A stretch of DNA of 64,000 bases from Acinetobacter pullicarnis (GTDB lineage: Bacteria; Pseudomonadota; Gammaproteobacteria; Pseudomonadales; Moraxellaceae), in assembly GCF_006352475.1 (NCBI RefSeq), contig NZ_VCMZ01000001.1, positions 1,116,001-1,180,000 of the forward strand. Direction: 5' to 3'. A program made the position numbers and the translations under genes. Below are positions 16,570 to 25,401 of this stretch, in pieces; position 1 is the stretch's first letter, and every line of letters begins with the position of its first letter. The notes under the pieces were generated by a model. That model was not told where the DNA came from. It did no database searches and saw nothing but the letters and a program-made list of their open reading frames with translations.

Positions 16570-18072
16570 ATGAATCAGATTATTGGTCACTATATTTCAG
16601 GTCAGCATATTCAACAGAGCCTACGTTCAGGCCCGGTATTTAATCCTTCAACTGGTGAAGAGATCGCACGTTGCGCTTATGCGGATGTCAATACGGTCGA
16701 TCTGGCGGTGCAGGCAGCAACCTCTGAGAATGCCAAAAAGTGGGCCAAAGCGTCACATGCAGCTCGTCTACAAGTGATTTATAAATTACGTGAATTGATG
16801 ATTGCGGGTACGGATGAGCTGGCTGAAATTATTGGCCGTGAGCATGGTAAGACCATTTTAGATGCCAAAGGCGAAATTGGCCGTGCCATTGAAGGTATTG
16901 AGTTTGCGTGTAATGCACCGCAAGTGACCAAAGGGGAATATGCGCGTAATGTGGCAGGCGATATTGATGTATTTTCATTGCGTGTACCAGTCGGTGTCGT
17001 GGGATGCATTACTCCATTTAATTTCCCGATTATGATCCCCGCAGTGATGATGGCGATGGCGGTTTCAGTCGGCAATAGTATTGTTTGGAAACCCTCTGAA
17101 AAAGTACCGAGTGCGGCATTGTTCTTTGCCAAACTATGGAAAGAAGCAGGCTTACCCGATGATATCTTTAATATTGTGCAAGGCGATAAAGTCGCGGTTG
17201 ATGCAATTTTAGAACATCCTGGCATTGCCGCCGTAAGTTTTGTTGGTTCGACTCAAATTGGGGAATATGTCTATCAAAAAGGCACATCTCACAATAAACG
17301 GGTGGCCTCATTTACCGGTGGGAAAAACCATATGGTAGTGATGCCCGATGCAGACTTGGAAGCAGCCGCCAATGCCTTTGTCTCAGCAGGTTTCGGCTCA
17401 GCCAGTCAGCGCTGTATGGCGGTCTCGTTACTGTTACCAGTGGGAGAAGAAACGGCCGTTAAATTACGTGAATTGGTCATTGAAAAAACCAAGGCGTTGA
17501 CGATGGGTGCTTATAATGATCCTGCTGCTGATTTTGGTGCCGTGATCTCGGCACAGTCTCAGCAAGCTGTATTGAAAGCCATTGATCAATGTGTCGCGGA
17601 TGGCGCAGAACTGTTATTAGATGGCCGAAGTTATCAACATCCTGAATATCCAAATGGTTATTATATTGGGCCAACATTATTTGATCATATTACGACGGAA
17701 ATGGCGTTCTATAAGCAAGAAGTGTTTGGTCCTGCACGTGGCATTATCCGGGTAAATAGTTTAGATGAAGCGATAGAAGTGACGAATCGACATGATTTTG
17801 GCAATGGTTCAGTCATTTTTACCCGCGATGGTAAATCGGCCAATTGCTTTTTTATGGAAGTTGAATCGGGCATGATTGGAGTCAATGTGCCGGTACCTTT
17901 GCCTGTGAGTTATTTTAACTTCGGTGGGCTGCGTCGTTCTAAATTTGGTGAATCGCATTTGTATGGCCCTGATGCAGCTCGGTTCTATACCAAACTTAAA
18001 ACCATTTCACAGAAATGGCCTGACGCAGAAGAGCAAAATCAAGCTTTGTCTTTGGCATTTAAGATTACATGA
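16570..18072 (+). CDS. mmsA: CoA-acylating methylmalonate-semialdehyde dehydrogenase family
   Basis: The 500-residue protein belongs to the MmsA/IolA branch of aldehyde dehydrogenases, which oxidise (methyl)malonate semialdehyde to acyl-CoA with NAD+. Signatures include PVGVVGCITPFNFPIMIP, the nucleotide-binding FVGSTQIGEYVY, the branch-typical GGKNHMVVMPDAD and the catalytic Cys in FGSASQRCMAVS. The branch lacks the usual general-base Glu of ordinary aldehyde dehydrogenases, consistent with the sequence here. It follows the MFS carrier by about 100 bases on the same strand and may share its promoter. No valine or inositol genes are beside it, so the physiological substrate is unsettled. Confidence 0.85.
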   Translation: MNQIIGHYISGQHIQQSLRSGPVFNPSTGEEIARCAYADVNTVDLAVQAATSENAKKWAKASHAARLQVIYKLRELMIAGTDELAEIIGREHGKTILDAKGEIGRAIEGIEFACNAPQVTKGEYARNVAGDIDVFSLRVPVGVVGCITPFNFPIMIPAVMMAMAVSVGNSIVWKPSEKVPSAALFFAKLWKEAGLPDDIFNIVQGDKVAVDAILEHPGIAAVSFVGSTQIGEYVYQKGTSHNKRVASFTGGKNHMVVMPDADLEAAANAFVSAGFGSASQRCMAVSLLLPVGEETAVKLRELVIEKTKALTMGAYNDPAADFGAVISAQSQQAVLKAIDQCVADGAELLLDGRSYQHPEYPNGYYIGPTLFDHITTEMAFYKQEVFGPARGIIRVNSLDEAIEVTNRHDFGNGSVIFTRDGKSANCFFMEVESGMIGVNVPVPLPVSYFNFGGLRRSKFGESHLYGPDAARFYTKLKTISQKWPDAEEQNQALSLAFKIT

Positions 18073-18082
18073 TCGACACGAC

Positions 18083-18117
18083 TCGGCTGCAAACGGTGTA
18101 AGATAGATTGCAGCCGA
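18083..18117 (+). terminator. Hairpin after the mmsA-like gene
   Basis: TCGGCTGCAA (18083-18092) pairs perfectly with TTGCAGCCGA (18108-18117). It starts 10 bases after the stop codon, but no T-run follows, so termination is less certain than the hairpin. Confidence 0.5.
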
Positions 18118-18226
18118 AAGATTGCGTATAACTCTTTACGACTTGATTTATCGAATATGATCAACACATACAACATCAATAGGAACTTTGGTTAATTACT
18201 TTGAATATAAAAGTGAGAGAAAGATC

Positions 18227-18715
18227 ATGCTGATGCGTTATTTAGATTTAGCGCCTTATATGATCGGGGCAAAAACGGATCCCAAAGTACTCAATATTGG
18301 TTGGTTAGACGGGGCAAATGACTATATAAAAGGACAGCTTGATTTAAATCTAGTGCTCAAGTTATTAACCCTGACGCTATTTAATCTAGATCAACGTCCG
18401 ATTAATAAACCATCTGGACGGCATGAGCATCCTCAAAATATTATTGTGCATACCATGCATATGATTGGCAGTCCGGTGAGTTGTCCATATTGTCAGAAGC
18501 CGATTCAACTGATTGATGATCAAAGTCGAGTAATGTATTTAGGAAAAAATGAAATGCGCCTTCCGAATGCAGATCGATCAGTGACCTTTAGTTTTCCAAC
18601 ACTGCTCTATCACTATATGGTTGAGCATTATTATTTACCACCAAGTGATTTTATTGATGCGTTGGCAGCTTTTGATTTAGGCAAGTCTTATGATTGTAAG
18701 CGGATGAGTTTTTAA
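18227..18715 (+). CDS. Unknown 162-residue protein
   Basis: I do not recognise this family. The sequence is soluble in character and mixed helix/strand. It has one CPYC motif in the middle that could bind metal or form a disulfide, a His-rich segment (HEHPQNIIVHTMHM) just before it, and a Tyr-rich stretch (LYHYMVEHYYLPP) near the end. Only one Cys pair plus a later single Cys is present, so it is not a standard zinc ribbon. I chose the ATG at 18227; a TTG start at 18188 would add 13 residues. It lies between the dehydrogenase and the phosphonate cluster and could belong to either. Confidence 0.6.
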   Translation: MLMRYLDLAPYMIGAKTDPKVLNIGWLDGANDYIKGQLDLNLVLKLLTLTLFNLDQRPINKPSGRHEHPQNIIVHTMHMIGSPVSCPYCQKPIQLIDDQSRVMYLGKNEMRLPNADRSVTFSFPTLLYHYMVEHYYLPPSDFIDALAAFDLGKSYDCKRMSF

Positions 18716-18802
18716 TCAGAGCTTGCTGCTTTTCATTACGCGTAACCGTATTTATATGTCCTCTAGCTTCACCAAGAAAATTGTACTGAAGATATAATCT
18801 TT

Positions 18803-18818
18803 TATGCAGGTCTGCATA
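18803..18818. promoter_or_regulatory. Palindrome upstream of the GntR regulator, possible operator
   Basis: TATGCAG, two bases, then CTGCATA forms a perfect inverted repeat about 45 bp before the regulator start. It differs from the TGGT-type operators downstream, so it may bind a different protein or be incidental. Confidence 0.35.
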
Positions 18819-18862
18819 TTTTCAGTGTATTGTACGGGAATCAGTTTTTATTTTTTATTGGT

Positions 18863-19594
18863 ATGACGCAAATTAATCTTAACCAAGCCCGAGTTCCTAA
18901 ATATACTCCTATTCGAGACGCAATTGCCGATAAAATTGAATCAGGAGAGATTGTAGGTAATGCCAAACTACCTTCGGAGCGGATATTATCTGAACAGTTT
19001 AATACCACGCGGGTTGCAGCACGTGAAGCTTTACTTGCACTTGAAACGGATGGGTTAATTTACCGACTTGATCGACGTGGTTGGTATGTCCGCGCACCTC
19101 GAATTATTTATCAACCGCAATCGACCAAAAGTTTTAATCAGTATGTGCAAGAGCAGGGCTATATTCCCTCGACTAACTTAATTTCCGCAGAGTTAATGTC
19201 TGCGACGGCTTGGGATGCCAAGCATTTAAATATTAAAATCGATGATCCCGTCTATTCAATTTGGCGCCGCCGAAGTATTCAGGGCCGCGCTGTGGTGGTT
19301 GAACATTTAAGGATTAATGCGAGTTTGTTTCCCGAATTATTAGCACAAGATTTAGAACAATCGATCACCATCTTAATGGCCGAACGTTATCAGAGCTTTA
19401 TTCAGCGTGCCGATATTCATTTATATCCAACGGCTTTGGCTGAAATGCAAGCGCGGGCCTTACATGTCAATGTCGGTGCTTTAGGCTTATATATTAGTCG
19501 ACAAAATCGAGATCAACATGGCGTAATTACAGATATTGACCAAGAGTATTGGTTGCATGATGTTTTAGATTTGCACTTTGAAGCGCGTAAATAA
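18863..19594 (+). CDS. GntR/HutC-family regulator of the phosphonate cluster
   Basis: The 243-residue protein has an N-terminal winged helix (about 8-75, with YTPIRDAIADKIESGEI, KLPSERILSEQFNTTRVAAREALLALETDGLIYR) and a C-terminal UTRA effector domain (about 95-240). This is the HutC/PhnF subfamily. It precedes a 2-aminoethylphosphonate transport and degradation cluster on the same strand, so it is probably the local regulator. Two sites matching the HutC-type operator TGGTNTANACCA lie in the cluster at 19647 and 25285. The ATG at 18863 is used; a TTG upstream at 18830 would add 11 residues with no domain value. Confidence 0.88.
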   Translation: MTQINLNQARVPKYTPIRDAIADKIESGEIVGNAKLPSERILSEQFNTTRVAAREALLALETDGLIYRLDRRGWYVRAPRIIYQPQSTKSFNQYVQEQGYIPSTNLISAELMSATAWDAKHLNIKIDDPVYSIWRRRSIQGRAVVVEHLRINASLFPELLAQDLEQSITILMAERYQSFIQRADIHLYPTALAEMQARALHVNVGALGLYISRQNRDQHGVITDIDQEYWLHDVLDLHFEARK

Positions 19595-19646
19595 TACGCT
19601 GTAAGGTGCTTTTAAAAAACAAATATAAAATAAAATTATTTTAAAG

Positions 19647-19658
19647 TGGTTTATACCA
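19647..19658. promoter_or_regulatory. GntR/HutC-type operator before the transporter operon
   Basis: TGGTTTATACCA fits the TGGTNTANACCA operator of HutC/PhnF regulators. It lies 72 bp upstream of the lipoprotein gene and nearly matches the palindrome before phnW. Confidence 0.6.
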
Positions 19659-19730
19659 GTTTAACCGATCTGTCATATAAAACTGTTGAAATACTGAATA
19701 TCGCAACATCGCTCTCATTTGGGATTGCAT

Positions 19731-20774
19731 ATGAGTCAGTATTTTAAACGATCAATAAAAAAAGCTGGGCTTGGTTTATTAGGCCTGTCCACCGTGATAT
19801 TCATTTGTGGTTGCAGCCATAATATTAATACTCAAAAAGAAGAAAATATCACGGTTTATACCTCCGTTGAATCAGACCAATTAAAACGTTATCAGTGGGA
19901 GCTACGTAAGGCCTATCCAGAACTTAAAGTGAAATGGGTACGTGATTCAACTGGGGTGATTACGGCAAAACTGTTGGCTGAAAAAAATAATCCCCAAGCT
20001 GATGTGGTTTTTGGTTTGGCATTGACCAGCTTGTTAGTGATGGAAGAAAAAAATATGTTGCAGCCCTATAAGCCATTGGGAGTGGAACATCTTAAAGCTG
20101 AATTCGTCAGTCAAAAAGCACAGCCGACTTGGACTGGAATGAATGCCTGGGAAGCGGCGGTCTGCGTCAATACTGTGGAATTAGCCAAGAAAAATCTACC
20201 CATACCGCGAAGTTGGCAAGATCTTGCCAAACCAATTTACAAAGATATGATTGTCATGCCAAATCCAGCTTCGAGTGGAACAGGCTATTTAGATGTCACA
20301 GCGTGGATGCAGATTTTTGGTGAAAAGCAGGCTTGGGATTATATGCAAGCGCTCGATAAAAATATCGCACAGTATGTTCATTCTGGTTCTAAGCCTTGCA
20401 AGATGGCGGCACAAGGTGAGGCAATTATCGGTATTTCCTTTGGTTATCCTGCATTTAAATTAAGAGCACGTGGCGCACCACTCGAAGTCGTTTATCCAAC
20501 TGAAGGTTTAGGTTGGGAAATGGAGGCATCAGCTATTGTTAGTGGAACAAAAAATCTAAGCAGTGCAGAGAAATTTATTAATTGGAGTGTCAGTCAGGCC
20601 GCAAATGAAGCATATGCACAGAACTTCTCGATGGTGGCTTATCAGGGTATTGAAAGCAGCAATGAAGACTTCCCCAAAGATTTGGCACAACAACTGGTAA
20701 AAAATGATTTTCATTGGGCTGCATCAAGTCGTGATCAGATCGTGGCTGAATGGTCAAAACGTTTTGAAAAATAA
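19731..20774 (+). CDS. phnS: Phosphonate ABC transporter substrate-binding lipoprotein
   Basis: This 347-residue protein is a periplasmic binding protein of the iron(III)/AEP (Fbp-like) family. It begins with a basic n-region, a hydrophobic stretch (LGLLGLSTVIFICGC) and a lipobox Cys, so it should be lipid-anchored facing the periplasm. The mature part has NITVYTSVESDQLKRY, WVRDSTGVITAKLLAEK and the binding-cleft segment MPNPASSGTGYLD typical of the family. It opens a transporter operon with an ATPase and a fused permease, within a cluster holding phnW and phnX. 2-Aminoethylphosphonate is therefore the likely ligand; iron is the alternative on sequence alone. Confidence 0.82.
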   Translation: MSQYFKRSIKKAGLGLLGLSTVIFICGCSHNINTQKEENITVYTSVESDQLKRYQWELRKAYPELKVKWVRDSTGVITAKLLAEKNNPQADVVFGLALTSLLVMEEKNMLQPYKPLGVEHLKAEFVSQKAQPTWTGMNAWEAAVCVNTVELAKKNLPIPRSWQDLAKPIYKDMIVMPNPASSGTGYLDVTAWMQIFGEKQAWDYMQALDKNIAQYVHSGSKPCKMAAQGEAIIGISFGYPAFKLRARGAPLEVVYPTEGLGWEMEASAIVSGTKNLSSAEKFINWSVSQAANEAYAQNFSMVAYQGIESSNEDFPKDLAQQLVKNDFHWAASSRDQIVAEWSKRFEK

Positions 20775-20845
20775 CAGTTCAAATGACAAAGCTGATTTTA
20801 AAACCAGAGATAAAAACCACATTTAAAAAATCGTATAGAGGCCGT

Positions 20846-22129
20846 ATGCAAATTCCAATGCCATTCCAAGACTCAGCACAAGACACATCACATTTATTAT
20901 CAACGCTGAAAACGTATGCTTGTGCGCAACAACAAGCAACGATTTTAGAAGTATTGGATATTCAAAAGCACTTTGAAAAATTCCAAGCGTTGAGTCATAT
21001 TCATTTAGAGCTCAAAGCAGGGGAATTTGTCAGCTTTTTGGGACCTTCAGGTTGTGGTAAAACCACCTTGCTGCGGATTATTGCAGGATTGGAACAGCCG
21101 GATTATGGCAAGGTTATTAAAAAGGGGCAGGATATTACCCAACAAAGTGTTGAGAAACGTCGTTGTGGTATTGTTTTTCAAAATTATGCGTTATTTCCAA
21201 ACCTAACTGTTGCTGAAAATATTGGTTTTGGACTGCATGCTAGACAATGGAGCCGAGTAGAGCGTAGTGCGCGTGTTCAGCAATTATTAGATTTGATTGA
21301 GCTTCCGAATATTGCGGATAAATATCCCAATCAATTGTCTGGTGGTCAGCAACAACGTGTTGCATTAGCGCGAGCAATTGCCCCTAAGCCTGATTTATTA
21401 TTATTGGATGAGCCGCTTTCTGCACTCGATGCGCAAGTTCGTTTAACCCTGAGACAGAAAATTAAAACGATTCAGAAACAGCTGAACTTACCCACCATTA
21501 TGGTGACTCATGATCAGGAGGAGGCTTTAAGTATTTCTGATCGTGTGGTGGTGATGAATCATGGCGTTATCGAACAAGTGGATACACCGCATAATATTTA
21601 TTACAAGCCACAAACTCAGTTTGTTGCTCAGTTTATTGGCAGTATGAATTTTATAATGGCGGATTGTGTGGCTGCACATCAATTGCGGATTTTAAATCAG
21701 GCATCATTTGAATTTCCCAAGTTGAATTTACATAAAAAGCAGCCTTATATAATTGGTTTTCGTCCTGAAGCCATCCAGCTCTCCGCACAGTTTAAAGCAG
21801 ATCCAGATGCAATGATCTTCCCTATAAAATTATTAAACTCAGAGTTTTTGGGAGCAAAGCGTCGTTTGTTTTGTGAAATTGATATGAATGCCTTAAATCA
21901 AATGACAGCTTCGACTTCAGTTGAAAATATACCATTCAATACGATGCAAGCTACAACTGAGACTGTTGGTGAAAATGCGCCAATTTTACAAATTGAAATT
22001 GAGAATGCAGCATTTCATCAAATTTGTTTGCAGCAGCAACATATTACGCAATTTGAAACACCAATGTATGCCTACGTGCCTAAATCAATGCTGCATGTTT
22101 TTAATCAGCAAGGATTGGCACTATGTTAA
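20846..22129 (+). CDS. phnT: Phosphonate ABC transporter ATP-binding protein
   Basis: The roughly 427-residue ATPase energises the import complex. It shows Walker A (GPSGCGKTT), the Q-loop (VFQNYALFPNLTV), the ABC signature (LSGGQQQRVALARA), Walker B (LLLLDEPLSALD) and the switch His (VTHDQEEAL). A C-terminal TOBE-type regulatory region follows, longer than in most relatives. I favour the ATG at 20846, which has GAGG four bases before it. An in-frame ATG at 20783 would add 21 residues but has no ribosome site. The stop overlaps the permease start (ATGTTAA). Confidence 0.87.
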   Translation: MQIPMPFQDSAQDTSHLLSTLKTYACAQQQATILEVLDIQKHFEKFQALSHIHLELKAGEFVSFLGPSGCGKTTLLRIIAGLEQPDYGKVIKKGQDITQQSVEKRRCGIVFQNYALFPNLTVAENIGFGLHARQWSRVERSARVQQLLDLIELPNIADKYPNQLSGGQQQRVALARAIAPKPDLLLLDEPLSALDAQVRLTLRQKIKTIQKQLNLPTIMVTHDQEEALSISDRVVVMNHGVIEQVDTPHNIYYKPQTQFVAQFIGSMNFIMADCVAAHQLRILNQASFEFPKLNLHKKQPYIIGFRPEAIQLSAQFKADPDAMIFPIKLLNSEFLGAKRRLFCEIDMNALNQMTASTSVENIPFNTMQATTETVGENAPILQIEIENAAFHQICLQQQHITQFETPMYAYVPKSMLHVFNQQGLALC

Positions 22130-23832
22130 ATCAAACTGCTGCGGCCATACTAAATAGTCAAACTCGGAAAAACATTCATTATTCATTGCGTTCAAATGTT
22201 GCATTATTCATTCTGGCAGTGGGTTTAAGTTTAGTGCTAATTGCACCGTTGATGGTTTTATTTCAAAGCGCATTTTATGATCAACAACAGCAGTTTGTTG
22301 GATTGGATAATTTCAAAGCTTATTTTTCCAATCCGGCTTTAATCAGCTCAGTTTTTAATTCATTTTGGATGGCATGTGTTGCAACCGTCATCACTGTGTT
22401 TCTTGCTAGTATTTATGCCTTTGCCTTAAGTAATGTACAAATTAAAGGCAAGGGTTTATTTAAGATGGTGGCATTTTTGCCGATATTAGCACCTTCATTA
22501 TTACCATCCTTGGCACTGGTTTACTTATTCGGTCAGCAAGGAGTTTTAAAATCATGGATGGGGGCGAGCAGTATATATGGCCCGATTGGTGTGTTGATTA
22601 GTTATTGTTTTTGGCTGTTCCCCGCAATATTAATGTTGATGCTGGCCTCTTTTCGGAATGTTGATCAACGCCTGATTGAAGCCTCACAGTCTTTGGGTAA
22701 AAGTTTGTGGGCAACCCATTATGCCGTAACCCTACCTGCCATTCGTTATGGCTTGGTCAGTGCATGTCTGGTTTCATTTACTTATGTCTTGACCGACTTC
22801 GGTATTCCAAAGGTGATTGGTGGTGCATTTAATATGATGGCCTTGGATGTGTATAAGCAGATCATTGGTCAACAGAATATGAATATGGGGGCGGTCATAT
22901 CAATCCTACTGCTATTCCCGGCGATTATTGCCTTTGCATTTGATTGGGTGCAACGTCAAAGGCAGATTCGTTATCAGAGTTTTCAGGTTCAGCCTTATAT
23001 GGCAAGATCGAATCGAAAGTTAGAAATGGCGATGATGGTATTTTGTGGGGTTATTTCTACAGCGATTTTACTGATTATTATCACCGCAATATTGGCTTCA
23101 TTCATTCGTTATTGGCCTTATGATTTGTCTTTAACCCTCAACCATTATCGCTTTGAGTATGTCGATGGTGGCTGGGATGCTTATTTTAACTCAATTAAAC
23201 TGGCATTATTTAGTACGGTGCTCGGAAGTATCCTCGTCTTCACTGTGGCCTTATTAATTGAACGTTTTAAAACCATTCCGCTCATTAAAAACTATGTACA
23301 ACTCTTGGTGTTATTGCCCTTGGCTGTGCCTGGTTTAGTACTCGGCATTGCCTATATTTTGTTTTTTAATCGCCCAGAAAATCCATTGAGCTTTTTGTAT
23401 GGCTCACTGACTTTGTTGGTGATTTCAACCATTATTCATTATTACACCGTACCACATTTAACCTTGAGCAATGCCATTCAACAGATTCCGAAACAGTTGG
23501 ATCAAGCTGCACAGACCCTTGGGGTTTCAAAATGGAAAATGCTCTGGAAAGTTTATTTACCGTTGTGCTTTCCAGCATTATGTGATGTTACGGTTTATGT
23601 CTTTGTAAATGCGATGACCACCGTATCTGCTGCTATTTTCCTATATTCACCAGATACCACTTTAGCCGCTGTTTCTATATTAAATATGGATGATGCCGGT
23701 GATACTGTCGCAGCCGTTGCCATGAGTATTCTGATTCTAGTCACCTCATGTGGGGTGAAACTCTTACATTGGCTATTCACTCGAAAAATCATGGCAAATA
23801 GTCAAGGCTGGCGTCAAAACAACAGCCAATAA
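22123..23832 (+). CDS. phnU: Phosphonate ABC transporter permease, two-domain fusion
   Basis: The 569-residue inner-membrane protein contains two binding-protein-dependent permease domains in one chain. The first (about 60-285) has the coupling loop EASQSLGKSLWATHYAVTLP; the second (about 350-560) has the equivalent QAAQTLGVSKWKMLWKVYLP. Together they replace a PhnU/PhnV pair, as in FbpB-type transporters, so a single polypeptide should form the channel. About twelve hydrophobic segments are visible. It overlaps the ATPase gene by seven bases. Confidence 0.87.
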   Translation: MLNQTAAAILNSQTRKNIHYSLRSNVALFILAVGLSLVLIAPLMVLFQSAFYDQQQQFVGLDNFKAYFSNPALISSVFNSFWMACVATVITVFLASIYAFALSNVQIKGKGLFKMVAFLPILAPSLLPSLALVYLFGQQGVLKSWMGASSIYGPIGVLISYCFWLFPAILMLMLASFRNVDQRLIEASQSLGKSLWATHYAVTLPAIRYGLVSACLVSFTYVLTDFGIPKVIGGAFNMMALDVYKQIIGQQNMNMGAVISILLLFPAIIAFAFDWVQRQRQIRYQSFQVQPYMARSNRKLEMAMMVFCGVISTAILLIIITAILASFIRYWPYDLSLTLNHYRFEYVDGGWDAYFNSIKLALFSTVLGSILVFTVALLIERFKTIPLIKNYVQLLVLLPLAVPGLVLGIAYILFFNRPENPLSFLYGSLTLLVISTIIHYYTVPHLTLSNAIQQIPKQLDQAAQTLGVSKWKMLWKVYLPLCFPALCDVTVYVFVNAMTTVSAAIFLYSPDTTLAAVSILNMDDAGDTVAAVAMSILILVTSCGVKLLHWLFTRKIMANSQGWRQNNSQ

Positions 23833-23862
23833 ATACCGTATTGATCGGCTTTTTAAATATAG

Positions 23863-23914
23863 CCATCGGCCTAATGCACATTAAATGTGTGAGTAAGCCG
23901 ATGGTTTACAGGCT
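23863..23914 (+). terminator. Nested hairpin after the permease
   Basis: GCCATCGGC and GCCGATGG pair over an inner hairpin CACAT-TAA-ATGTG. No T-run follows, so this may attenuate transcription or protect the transporter mRNA rather than fully terminate before the FAD oxidoreductase gene. Confidence 0.4.
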
Positions 23915-24043
23915 GAAAAGTGAGTTCTAGTGATTGGATTAGTCATCGCGAAAGATGAACAGAAGCATCGGTATAGACATCGATAAACATTCAAACAAAT
24001 TCATAAATACGCAAGCCTATAAACAGATAAGTGATGAGTTCAG

Positions 24044-25213
24044 ATGAGTAATAGAATCAATAAAACTGCAACATTTGATTTAATCGTGGTGGGAGCAGGT
24101 ATTTTAGGATTATCGGCGGCAATTCAAGCTGCCCAGCATGGTTTAAAAGTTTGCTTATTTGAAAAAGATGCTGAAGCAGTGGGTGCAACCCGTCGTAATT
24201 TTGGCATGATCGGGACATCGACTTTGGCACATCCTGAAACGCAGTGGCGTGAATATGCTTTAAAAACCCGAACCTTTTATCAAGCGATTCAATTACAGAC
24301 AGATATTTCTTTAAGGTCGCGTGCAAGTTTATATTTGGCCAATAACCCACTGCAATGGCAAGTTTTAAATGAGTTTGCACAGGCGGCCCAAGATTATCAA
24401 ATTAACGCAAATGTATTGAGTCCTGCTCAACTCCAAACACAATTTAAGTATTTAAATCCTGCTGCAGCTTTTCAAGGCGGCTTAATGATTGAAGGGGATT
24501 ATTCGATTGAGCCCACATTAATCGGCAAGCAGTTATTAGAGGTAGCACAGCATTTGGGTGTTGAAATTTATTGTCATGCCTGTGTGATTCAGACGCGTTC
24601 ACAGCCGAACTATTGCGAAGCTCAATTGGCTTCGGGCGCGGTATTTCAAGCCCATAAAATACTAATCTGTCATGGCGATGCTGTGAATATTCTGTATCCC
24701 GACTTACTGCAAAAATTGGGTTTAAAACGTTGTGCGTTGCAAATGTTATTAACGCAACCATTTAGCACTCAAATGCAGGCCGATTTATATTCGGGATTAT
24801 CTATTTCTCGCTATCCAGCATTTGAAATCTGTCCAAGCCATCGTGCATTACAACAGCAACTTTCCGAGCAACTGGTAATCGATTATGGCATTCATATTCT
24901 GATTAAACAAAATGCCCGTGGTGAGTTAATTGTTGGGGACAGTCATGAATATCATCCGATTGATGCTGCACCACAATTTCAACAGCGTGAACAGGTCAAT
25001 CAATATATTCAAGATTATTGTCACAGTCAGATGGGGTTGCGCTTACCATCAATACAACAGCGATGGATGGGGTATTACCTTAGTCATGACAGTGAAATGG
25101 CGTGTGTCACTGAAGCCGAAAAGCATATTTATTTGGTGAGCGCAATTGCGGGCAAAGGGATGACGACGGGTCCAGGTTTTATTCAAGAAGTCTTAGAACA
25201 ACATATTTTTTAA
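24044..25213 (+). CDS. FAD-dependent oxidoreductase of phosphonate clusters
   Basis: The 389-residue protein is a DAO/glycine-oxidase-type flavoprotein. The N-terminus carries the dinucleotide-binding motif DLIVVGAGILGLSAAIQAA, followed by FEKDAEAVGATRRNFGMI, and the C-terminus has SAIAGKGMTTGPGF, which would contact FAD. It matches the type of oxidoreductase recurrently found beside phnW and phnX (annotated TIGR03364, HpnW). Published work, as I recall it, reports such enzymes acting oxidatively on N-methylated or related aminoethylphosphonates, feeding the phosphonatase route. The exact substrate here is inference from context. It lies between the transporter and phnW with its own upstream gap of about 210 bases. 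Confidence 0.8.
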   Translation: MSNRINKTATFDLIVVGAGILGLSAAIQAAQHGLKVCLFEKDAEAVGATRRNFGMIGTSTLAHPETQWREYALKTRTFYQAIQLQTDISLRSRASLYLANNPLQWQVLNEFAQAAQDYQINANVLSPAQLQTQFKYLNPAAAFQGGLMIEGDYSIEPTLIGKQLLEVAQHLGVEIYCHACVIQTRSQPNYCEAQLASGAVFQAHKILICHGDAVNILYPDLLQKLGLKRCALQMLLTQPFSTQMQADLYSGLSISRYPAFEICPSHRALQQQLSEQLVIDYGIHILIKQNARGELIVGDSHEYHPIDAAPQFQQREQVNQYIQDYCHSQMGLRLPSIQQRWMGYYLSHDSEMACVTEAEKHIYLVSAIAGKGMTTGPGFIQEVLEQHIF

Positions 25214-25280
25214 ATTTTTAAATTAACTGCTTAATGTGTGATTTTAGATTTATTTATTTTAAAAAAAATGCAAAACTGTC

Positions 25281-25298
25281 ATCTGGTTTAAACCAGAT
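25281..25298. promoter_or_regulatory. Perfect 18-bp palindrome before phnW, HutC-type operator
   Basis: ATCTGGTTTAAACCAGAT is fully self-complementary and contains TGGTTTAAACCA, fitting the HutC/PhnF operator. It lies between a possible -35 (CTGTCA, 25276-25281) and -10 (TATGGT, 25299-25304), so a bound repressor would block polymerase. Confidence 0.65.
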
Positions 25299-25401
25299 TA
25301 TGGTAATTTAATAATATAAATATTGAGATCGGAACTGGATTGTTGCCCTTGTAGCGACAAACCAGCGCAAAAATGCAGATATTCAGAAAGGAAGTACAGC
25401 C

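Noticed and set aside
19670..19690. CTGTCAT followed by CTGTTGA before the phosphonate transporter, like a Pho box
   Set aside because: The second repeat is spaced six bases away rather than four and matches poorly, so phosphate control of this cluster is not supported here.
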